Positions 46,201 through 54,339 of a DNA stretch of 64,000 bases are shown here, one piece after another (positions within the stretch are counted from its first letter, which is position 1; every line of letters begins with the position of its first letter). This DNA is from Ascaris suum (lineage: Eukaryota > Nematoda > Chromadorea > Rhabditida > Ascarididae): contig CM024189.1 in the NCBI GenBank assembly GCA_013433145.1, positions 6,068,001 through 6,132,000 on the forward strand. The letters run 5' to 3'. The position numbers and the translations under genes are program-made. The notes below the pieces were generated by a model. The model did not search any database. It was not told the origin of the DNA and was given only the letters and a program-made list of their open reading frames with translations.

Positions 46201-49200
46201 CTGCGTAAAACTTGCAGCCTCGCATCAAACTTTTGTCTCTAAACGAACTTTGGTAAACAGCCGTTGCAGAGCTCGATATCAATAGCCTGAGGATACTTGC
46301 TCATCAACCAAGTGATACTTGCAGTTAACTTTAAATGTTCATAGTTTTTTAGTAGGCCTGCCATCCTATCCTAGCTACCACACGATTATCTACAATCTCA
46401 TTATTTTGGAGGGGATCATTCGCCGGGCACCTCCATGTTCGTGAACACTTACTGATAAAGTGTGGCTGTGATCTGAGCACTTTTGAAATTCTTCCACTTT
46501 GGCCGCTTCAGCGATCTAACCACCTCAAGCAAAACAGCGCCCAGCCCAGCCTAGGCCGGACGATCAAGCTTGACCCACTTCTTGGTAGGGTCCATTTTAA
46601 CTTTCGTTCACATGATCAAATGCAAAATGGGATCCGGGACCTGTTCCTCGTTTGCGGGCAGAACGGGTCTCAACCAGCAGCAAAATCGGTGTCAAGCTAA
46701 GGCAGAATAATCAAAAGCGTCCACAATCCCACCTACTTAAAGCGGTACGTTTTCTCTTCGACTTAAAGAAAACCTTGCGGCAACGAAGACGATGTCGGAA
46801 TAAAGTAAGCTGGTATTTGAAAAAAAAAAAACAACTGAAATACATGCGGCACAAGATAAAGCTCAGCACGGGGAATCAACAGTATCATATACAACGCTAG
46901 ACCGAAACTACGCTTAGGAGCACAACCAACGTTCGCCACGTTATCCAGGTTAGTGGCGGGTTTTCATCGAATACTCGAAAAAAAAAGTTGCAAAAATTTA
47001 TTAAAATGACGATGGAAAATTTATGACGTCAAAATTGCACCAAAGAAAAAAACACAACGTTACCACATTTGATTATTTCAGATACCGGTCGATTCAGGAT
47101 CACATATAAATTGTTGAGAAATAAAAACGCAATGAAAAATTTTCACTTACCTTTAGTTATTATGAAGCGATCACTGATTATACCGACGAATCGATAATCA
47201 TTCCACCTATATGATCACACCGGAACTAGAAAAAGAAACCAACGTCACCGCTTGTATCACTAATAAAGCCAACTCCTTAGTTTGCTAAATATATGGGCGC
47301 GAATGCGACATTCAACACAGGATAGTATAAAAAATTTTGCGAAACTAGCAGAAATCTCTCTTTTTTTAATGAAAATTTTAAAAAAGCTCGTAAGTGGGAG
47401 AAAAAATTATAGAAAATCTGCAGCATGGAATCGCTTCCCCCACTTAGAGCAAAGGTGGTCGCTTAAATAATTGCATTGATGTTTTTTCCTCGAAAATTTA
47501 CGATTACTGTTCTAAGTTAATCGTTTTAAGACTAGAAGACAATTTAAAATCCGTTTACCTGTAAATACATCTGCAATAGGTGAATTTTAATCATCTTTCT
47601 TCATGCCGTGAGGTTTTACGAAAAAAAAAAGGCAATATTTTCATGTGAGAATGATCTTAATTGGATGTGAGCATAGAACATCATTCGACAGTCCGACCAC
47701 TCATGGATCAACCGGTCTCCCTTGTTGCCCTTTGGATTTCCCAAACGTCCATCGGAAAGAAGATTGTTGCTTCTGAACAACGGGTCTATAAAAGATGATG
47801 CTAATTTTTACTAAATAGTTCTCGTAATATATAGAAGAATTTCGTTTGCATAGTTTACAGTCATTTTTCCACCATCTATGCGATGCAATTGCAAATCATC
47901 AAATATTCAAATTGATACAGTTTACGTTTATTGATTTTCATTGCATATTTTCGTTGTTTTGTTGAGCAATTTGCATTTCCTATTGCTCTTTGTACGTGTG
48001 CATTGACATCCATTTTGCTTTCATTACTGTTGCATTCCTATACAAATTTTTTTTTTTTTATTACTGTTATATTGCTCTCTCATACTGTTTATTATCTTCA
48101 TTACTGTCATTGTATTTCCTCACTGTTACATCGCAACTTTGTTTGTTCATTTATGAACGAAGATTTTTTTTCCTACGAAAACTTTCATTGATAAACGACA
48201 TTATTTCGTCATGGCACGAACAAAATTATGATTATTTAAGTTTCTTTGAACTTTAACAGCTTCAAGAAAAATAAACTTGACAGATATTACAAACTTGTTG
48301 ATGAAAATGCTCAATATTTTTATTCTATGCGCAATTAAAATATTTATTCACCAATATCCTGACATATCTGAACGATGGAATATTTATGTGAATATCGATC
48401 TCAATTGGCATAGTCAATGCGCTGAAGTTTCACACATTGTTGCGCAAATTGCGAACTGTATATTCCTTGTTGCAATAAAATTGCATCGAAAATTATCGAA
48501 AAGCTTTTGTTGACAATTTTCGTCGAATTTTCGAATATTGTACTCAGATTTGGTGGCAGTCTATGAAAAAAGATATCGAGATAGCCGAGCAATTTCATTG
48601 GCGCTTCACTAAGGATGCTTTAGAACGGCTTTTTTATGGATCGTTGTTGCAGCTTAATGGTGATCAATGGCTTCTTATTTTTTGATTTAAAAGCTCTCTT
48701 TTATCACTACGCTCAGTTCCCCTTATGTTTATGCATCAAGATTGTCAAAAGCTTTTCTAGGAATTCGTTCGAGCATATTTTCTCTTTCACAAATTTTGCA
48801 ATACACTCGAGACTATATCCACTTGAAGTTGAAAATAAGTCAGCCAAGTCTAACTGACATCCTTAATTGATTGTTTTGGCCTGTTGTTCTTATTTGAAAT
48901 TCCTTGCCATCTAATATGGTTATTGGCTGCAACTTGTATTTTGAGCAACGCTTAGAGCAATGTGATTTGACTGTGAAATCCGCTTTCCAACGGTTGTTTC
49001 TTAAATTAATATGTCTTATTTTTGCATATTTATGTCTGAATTGCCGCATCTGTTTATTCTTTGCGATCTCTGCTAGTCTTTTTCTCTTTTCTTGATTTTT
49101 AATGCGTAGACGGGTGCGGTGGCTGAATACCGACTCATCGTCACAATTTTTCTTACTGTTTCTCTGAATGCTTTTTTTTTCTTTGGACGATTGTTTTATG

Positions 49201-49673
49201 CTTTCTTTATCGTAAAATAAAGATGTTTTTTTTTCTCTATTGTTTTCTTATTGTACAAAGTTATTTTCAATTCCTCACTGGAAATGTTTCACGGCTGTTC
49301 CAATTTTCCTTAAAAATTGCTCCTTATTTTTCATCTCTTCTCTATTCGTCACTCTTTTTTCATTTTTTTTTTTCACTTTCAATTCTTTTTCGATTCCTAT
49401 TAGATATTTCTCAATCATTATGTATTCATTTCATTTTTAGTTTGGCTTTTAAAGGTTTTTTTTTTCATATATTGGGTAAACTAAAACCGACTATGCAGTT
49501 GGAAATATGTTTGTTGTGAATTGTCTTTGAATAATACAGCGTTACTTAATATCATGTATTCCTTTACTAACAATTTTTTTGAATGAAATCCCCAATAATC
49601 TTTCTCTAGGAAACAAATACGCATCTCTATGATTCACTATTTGTTGGCAAGTGGCATCAACCGCAGCGAAAGT

Positions 49674-49687
49674 GTTCCCATGGTTAC
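49674..49687. promoter_or_regulatory. X-box (RFX/DAF-19 site) upstream of the IFT27-like gene
   Basis: The plus strand reads GTTCCCATGGTTAC. Its reverse complement GTAACCATGGGAAC matches the nematode ciliary X-box consensus GTHNYYATRRNAAC at every position. It lies 917 bases upstream of the ATG, with the probable 5' splice acceptor at 50589 in between. RFX factors drive IFT genes in nematodes and other animals, so the site fits the gene assignment. C. elegans X-boxes usually lie closer to the start codon. Confidence 0.65.
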
Positions 49688-50123
49688 TGCATAAATGAAT
49701 GCGTGCTGCAAAAGTATTGTTGTTGGTGCACATTTTACTAACGTGTACGACAAGCTTGCTGTCCATTGTTCACTGTATATTACCACTATGCTTAGGCTTG
49801 CGCTTTTTTTTTTTGAACTTCCGTTTAGGAATCAATTCAATCACTGTTTAGTGTTGTATGCATTTGTAGGCATGAAATAATAGCACTGAGAAATTTTGTT
49901 TATTTACGTTGGCTAACGAGTGATAACGATAAAAATCGTCAATTGTGAAAATTTATTCTATAATTACACACGAGAAATGTTGTATAAAAACCGTTAAATC
50001 TATATATCAAAACGTTGTTATTTTGAAGCTATTCTGCTTTAAAATCTTCACAAATCAGATAATTCTTCTTTTTTAATATCGAAAAATGTTGCCTGAAACA
50101 CTTTCAATTTCGACCTCTTCCCT

Positions 50124-50140
50124 CCCCCCCCCCCCCCCCC
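50124..50140. repeat. C17 homopolymer
   Basis: C run 460 bases upstream of the IFT27-like ATG. Confidence 0.95.
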
Positions 50141-50229
50141 ACCCTGGAAGAAAAATTTCATCTTCTGAGCTGGATCGGCGGAAATATTGCTTAGAGAAGT
50201 TTTATGTTCCAATAAATCAATTTGTTTTT

Positions 50230-50247
50230 AGTGCATAATTATGCACT
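50230..50247. repeat. 18-base perfect palindrome
   Basis: AGTGCATAATTATGCACT reads the same on both strands. It lies 357 bases upstream of the IFT27-like ATG and could be a dimeric-factor site. Function unknown. Confidence 0.6.
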
Positions 50248-50560
50248 GATGATGATAAATGAATCTTAATTCCGAAAAGCTCGAGTTTTTTTTTTTTTTG
50301 AATGATGAAGTAAAAGTGACAAATATTTCATAGTAAATAAGCGTTTTCTTCCGTAAAGACTCAGTCAGCAGCAAGAAGCGTCACTTAACGTAAATGAATG
50401 CGCAAAAATGAGCTGCGCTCAATTTTTGCATTTTTTTTTTGCAGCGAAGTTGCTTATCTGAATATCACTTTTGCACAAACCTTTTTTTTTTCGGAATTGC
50501 TCGATATTTTCATCGATAAGGAGAAAAAATTTTTGTGTACTTTTAGAATTTTCATCGATT

Positions 50561-50603
50561 TTCAAAAAAAAAAAAATTTTTTTTTCCAGGATTTTCCCGA
50601 CAA
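50561..50603 (+). promoter_or_regulatory. Splice acceptor and short leader before the IFT27-like ATG
   Basis: An A-run is followed by a long T-run and CCAG (ending 50589), then a 14-base leader before ATG 50604. This is either the acceptor of a 5' UTR intron or a spliced-leader trans-splice site. The upstream reading frames do not continue into the gene in frame. Confidence 0.55.
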
Positions 50604-50643
50604 ATGACTAATGGCGAGCGGATGGTGAAAATGATTCTTTTAG
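50604..50643 (+). CDS. IFT27: IFT27-like exon 1
   Basis: Thirteen codons plus one base, starting MTNGERMVKM. The ATG is 15 bases downstream of a strong acceptor (T-run then CCAG at 50586-50589), so a 5' UTR intron or SL trans-splicing precedes it. The donor is GTAATA; the split codon gives the first Gly of the P-loop. Confidence 0.8.
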
Positions 50644-53600
50644 GTAATATTTATTCAAAAATACTATTCACTATATATTTTCACTGCATTCGTAATTATT
50701 ACTTAACGCAAAATCGTAGTTATTCAGCCAAACAATTACTAAATAACTTTTTCAATAATCTTAAGCTTTTTTACTTGAATTCAAATATGATAATTAAATC
50801 ATCAAAATTGATTTGAAATAGTGACCTTACCTAATGAAAAAGATTATTGGCTGAAATAGCAAAAAAAAAAAAAATAGTGAATGAGTTTATTAGCTTTCAG
50901 GATCGCAGGGATGTGGCAAAACAACGATAGCAAATATTCTTACAGGCAATTATAATTTCACAACGAAAGACTACAAAATGGTAGTGTTTCGAATTTTATC
51001 TTTATGCTGTTCTTAAAATACCAATAACAACGAAATTCTCTTGGTTGTTTTTTTTACTTTGTACTCGATTAAAATACTTTGTCACAATCATCCATTATTA
51101 TTGTTAACGAGTGTTCTATTTAGATGAAATGAATTCTTATGAACGCATTTATCCTCATTTTGATTAGCAAGTTGTGTTGCTCATACCTGCGCTGATCTCG
51201 ATGTGGGCTTCGATTTGGCTTCGTGGCCATAATCGAAGGCATAGGTAGCGGTCTCGCTTACTAGTCAGTATTGCTTTCTTAGCGTCTTGTGGTTGTTACT
51301 GCTCGTAACAGGTGAGCTTTATTGTTGCGGTGAGGTTCTTCACACGCCAGAGAAACGATCGCATTTATGGGTATCAATGTGACTTTTCACAAAATGTGCT
51401 TCATACCTGTCCAGGTGCAAAGAAAAACGCACACTTTTAGAAGACTTCTATGGCGAAATGCATAGACGCACATCCGGTTTTATTTGGTACGCTTTAAACT
51501 TGTTTTGTTCTTGTGCTCTGAATTAAGTAATTAAAGAAGAGAATCAAGAGTTTTTCATTCCATTTCAAAAATTCTTCAGCTCTTGTCCAGAAAATAAACC
51601 ACGTGTAAATTCATTTTGATCCAATGAGATATAAATTCAGTCCATTGAATGACAAATTGAACAGTTATCGGGCGATATTATTGAAAGCTACATCGAATAG
51701 TAATAGTACTTCTTTTTTTTTATCCGAATGGATTTTACGGGATAGGTATCGAGTGTGAATTCTAAGGAGGCTTTGTCCTGTTTTTCCACCGGTTGCAAGA
51801 GCACGAGATTGCAAGAACGTTCACGACCAAGTACGCTGACGATAGCTAAAATCTACCTGTCAATTTGTGTAAGGATTTCTATATGGCTCCTTTTGTGAAT
51901 TTTGCATATATGAATTAATTTTTGCAATTACTTTGGACGATATTGAGGTGCGATGTGTTTGTATTGCAGACACAAGGGGTGGACGTTTTCGAAAAGAGGT
52001 TCACAATGGGTGATCGTTATGTAGATGTACTTTTGGTGGATACAAGTGGTCATCAGCTGTATTCCTGGCTGGTTGACCGAATATGCGATACGGATGGGAT
52101 CTTCGTTTTCTGCTTCGACTCAACCGATAAACAAAGTTTCGACGCACTCGAACGCATCGTTAATAATACAACCGTTAAAACAGGTGTTCAAATGAACTCA
52201 GGATGACATGTAATAATTGTAATTGGATTTGTGTCCCTCTCCCCATCTGCGGATGCTATTCAGCCAATGCGTACCTCTACACAAATTTTGCACATTCCAT
52301 TAACGTTGCTTCCGATCGATTGTTTGGCTAATTGGCAGCTTGATCGTTGAGCTTTATAAGATACGTTTGAGCGTTAAGCTTAGATCTCTATTAGCAATCG
52401 TCTTTTCTACGAGCCATCTATTGGCTGTTTTTCTAATCAATCGCGTACATTACTTCTGTTTTTATGCATCGTTACGCTCGTATAAAAAAAAATTTTTTTT
52501 TCTAAGCTAAAAAATAAAAAGAAACTTTATTTGCATTGCTAAAAGTTACGCGATTGTGCAAAATAAATAATGCAATAATGTTGCAATCAACTAACTTGAA
52601 AGTATTCCATTTAAGGAGTCGTCGTTGGCTGTAAATGGGATTTATCGATGCGTCAGGTTATACCATTAGATATCGCACAGCAGTTTGCTGCACACAACAA
52701 TATGCAATTCATTTCAACCTCAACGGTGATTATTTTTGAAATTTCATTTCAGTTTTACCGAATACAAACAATTTAAACGGCTTTTGAATGCAAATAGTTG
52801 TTTTTTCTTAGAAACCATGCGTTTTCCTTGAAGCGACCAGCACGACGGAGAAGTGCTTATCTTGAAACTTGAACAGCTTAGAAAAGTTTTTTATGAGCAA
52901 AGCCAACTTTCAGTTGTTTTTTATTTCTCTGAAGTTGCACAATTTTAATGGAGTTCTTTGGAGAAAAAGTATGCAATCCATTTTAAGCTATAAATTCGTG
53001 AATTAATTTTGGGTGTTTTTAAGACATTTTTGTGGGGCAATTTATTAAGACAGTGCTCTGCTATTACTAATGGACATCATATTATGACAGAATAGCAAAC
53101 TGCCGTATTGTTCTTTCCTTTTTCATGGATTATCCTATTTCTTTTCAATTTTTTCGAATTGATTCAACGATTTCGTCTTGATTCAATGGCCTAGAGATAT
53201 TAAATCAAAAACGGTATCAAAGTGTAGCAATAAGAATGTACATGAAAATAACGATTGCGTTACCATGACGCTTCAAAATTCTTTTAGTTAAAAGAAGCAA
53301 TCAGCACGACGGAGAAGTGCGCAAACAATAAATCGGTAGAGAAGAATATGATGGCAAAATTTTGTGATGACACGGAATCCATTTGTGTGTTTGATGAGTT
53401 GTAGCGCAAAGAAAAAATTACTCTTGAAAAAGTACGAGAAAAATTCCCGAATGCAGACATTTTTTTAATCTACGAATGTTTAAAAGATTGTTTCATCGTC
53501 TGAAACTTTTCTTTTTTTTCCTCTCTCTTTCGAAATTATTGTGCAAAAAGAGGATTGCAACGGCAAGTGGAATAGGTTTTATCAAGCAAATAATCTCGCT

Positions 53601-54339
53601 ATGTACACCAACTTTTTTTTTTGGGGGGGGGGGGATGAAAAATGAGATTCAACGCACATACAGCTGCCCTCAGATATTCCAACACCAATTTTTTACGTTT
53701 GATAGAATGGATTTTTCATTCGCAGATATTTGTGCTTGTCGCATTCATCAATACACCACTTTAGAGATAGGTTTTTTAACCGATCGACTCGAAAGAACCC
53801 ATTTATACAACAGTGACTTTCAGTATTATCGCAAAGAAAAACCCGACGACTGTAAATTTCCCAAGACTTCATAGAGGGCTGGGAGGGGGGAGGGGGGGGG
53901 GGGGGGGGGAGGTAATGGGATGTTGAGATTTTATTCAAAAGTAAGAGGAAACCGTCCTCTCAAAAATTTCGGGTATCCGCCTCAGCAGTCCAATGAAATT
54001 TCAAAGTGCCGTGACAGATCACCTTTGTGAATTTAGTCGTGTATGGAATGGCTCTTATTAAACAGAATGAGCTACTGAGAGTATTTCCTTACCGAATAGT
54101 TCAGCAGTTATTTCGCAGCTAATTTGGTATATGTATGCGCTCACTGCTGTATGTGTTTGAAGCAGTAATTTCATTGCACCTCACAGATCAGAAGCTGGCA
54201 TGTGCGGGATATTTCTTTATGCTAGTTCTAAAGTTTTCTGGAGTGAACAATTAAAATTATTTTCTTATTGCAGAGATTGAGTACTGCTGAAATGGAATCA
54301 CTCTTCCACGACGTCATTGACAAGTACCTGAACTCTTAA
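50604..54339 (+). CDS. IFT27: IFT27-like (RABL4) small GTPase, five exons, 169 aa
   Basis: IFT27 is a Rab-like GTPase that pairs with IFT25 in the IFT-B complex and moves cargo out of cilia. Exons are 50604-50643, 50901-50980, 51970-52183, 52616-52725 and 54274-54339; all junctions are GT/AG with phases 1, 0, 1, 0. The protein starts MTNGERMVKMILLG. The P-loop is GSQGCGKT (14-21), the switch I threonine is Thr41 in KDYKMTQGVD, and switch II is DTSGH (64-68). The guanine motif is CKWD (117-120, usually NKxD) and FISTST (143-148) sits at the G5 position. The KDYxMTxGV and QVxxDxAQ patterns fit IFT27 better than ordinary Rabs. There is no C-terminal prenylation cysteine pair, as in IFT27. The protein is slightly shorter than human IFT27 (186 aa as I recall). 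No AATAAA signal is seen within about 300 bases after the stop. An atypical Rab is the alternative. Confidence 0.85.
50901..50980 (+). CDS. IFT27: IFT27-like exon 2 (P-loop)
   Basis: Follows acceptor GCTTTCAG and completes the P-loop (SQGCGKTT), then encodes IANILTGNYNFTTKDYKM. The donor is GTAGTG at phase 0. Confidence 0.85.
50981..51969 (+). other. IFT27-like intron 2
   Basis: About 1 kb, with a GC-richer middle (51.15-51.5 kb) that I cannot identify. Confidence 0.75.
51970..52183 (+). CDS. IFT27: IFT27-like exon 3 (switch I, switch II)
   Basis: Follows acceptor TATTGCAG. Encodes TQGVDVFEKR, the DTSGHQL switch II and FVFCFDSTDKQSFDAL, a classic small-GTPase strand and helix. The donor is GTGTTC at phase 1. 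Confidence 0.9.
52184..52615 (+). other. IFT27-like intron 3
   Basis: 432 bases of AT-rich intron. Nothing else is seen. Confidence 0.8.
52616..52725 (+). CDS. IFT27: IFT27-like exon 4 (guanine-binding motif)
   Basis: Follows acceptor TTTAAG. Encodes VVVGCKWDLSMRQVIPLDIA through MQFISTST. The Asn of the usual NKxD motif is Cys117. The donor is GTGATT at phase 0. Confidence 0.88.
52830..52856 (+). repeat. 27-base repeat, copy 1
   Basis: Matches copy 2 (53294-53320) at 25 of 27 positions, sharing CAGCACGACGGAGAAGTGC. In the frame that continues exon 4 it reads EATSTTEKC. A phase-0 AG lies at 52810-52811 and a stop follows at 52863. Confidence 0.85.
53288..53404 (+). CDS. Possible alternative terminal exon of the IFT27-like gene
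   Basis: Within the last intron, acceptor TTCTTTTAG is followed in phase 0 by 38 codons (LKEAISTTEKCANNKSVEK… ending FDEL) and a TAG stop. Spliced after exon 4 it would give a different C-terminus. It contains the second copy of a 27-base repeat whose first copy also follows a phase-0 AG. There is no homology support. Confidence 0.25.
   Translation, partial: LKEAISTTEKCANNKSVEKNMMAKFCDDTESICVFDEL
53294..53320 (+). repeat. 27-base repeat, copy 2
   Basis: Differs from copy 1 at two positions, one silent and one Thr to Ile in the shared frame (EAISTTEKC). It lies inside the possible alternative terminal exon. Confidence 0.85.
53892..53909. repeat. G18 homopolymer in a G-rich tract
   Basis: Part of a G-rich stretch from 53877 to 53920 in the last intron of the IFT27-like gene. 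A second G12 run lies at 53623-53634. Both are on the transcribed sense strand. Confidence 0.95.
54274..54339 (+). CDS. IFT27: IFT27-like exon 5 (C-terminal helix)
   Basis: Follows acceptor TATTGCAG. Encodes RLSTAEMESLFHDVIDKYL, NS and a stop. Joined to FISTST it gives the usual G5-plus-final-helix layout of small GTPases. Confidence 0.85.
   Translation, partial: RLSTAEMESLFHDVIDKYLNS

Larger units (their letters stand above)
32331..47800. other. Long region with no supportable gene
   Basis: About 15 kb of mostly AT-rich DNA. Open frames are short and show no known motif. GC-richer islands lie at 35.0-35.95, 38.86-39.08 and 44.1-44.8 kb. A consensus donor (CACAATG then GTGAGT, minus strand, 35601/35600) ends the 35.6-35.8 kb island, which could be a distal non-coding exon of ctbp-1. 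Regulatory DNA of ctbp-1 is the simplest reading. Confidence 0.5.
47801..50560 (+). other. T-rich region upstream of the IFT27-like gene
   Basis: The plus strand is strikingly T-rich here, in contrast with the A-rich DNA to the left. Open frames translate to Phe/Leu-rich peptides typical of T-rich non-coding DNA. It contains the X-box, the 18-base palindrome and a C17 run (50124-50140). It is probably promoter plus 5' UTR intron of the IFT27-like gene. Confidence 0.55.
52726..54273 (+). other. IFT27-like last intron
   Basis: Contains two copies of a 27-base repeat (52830-52856 and 53294-53320), a G12 run (53623-53634) and a G18 run (53892-53909). A 132-codon open frame at 53476-53874 crosses the G12 run and has no recognisable domain. 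Confidence 0.75.

Noticed and set aside
49223..49519. 98-codon Phe/Leu-rich frame resembling a membrane protein
   Set aside because: The composition simply reflects T-rich DNA; no homology is recognised, and neighbouring frames look the same.
53476..53874. 132-codon plus-strand open frame
   Set aside because: It crosses a G12 homopolymer, shows no known motif and lies within the IFT27-like intron.
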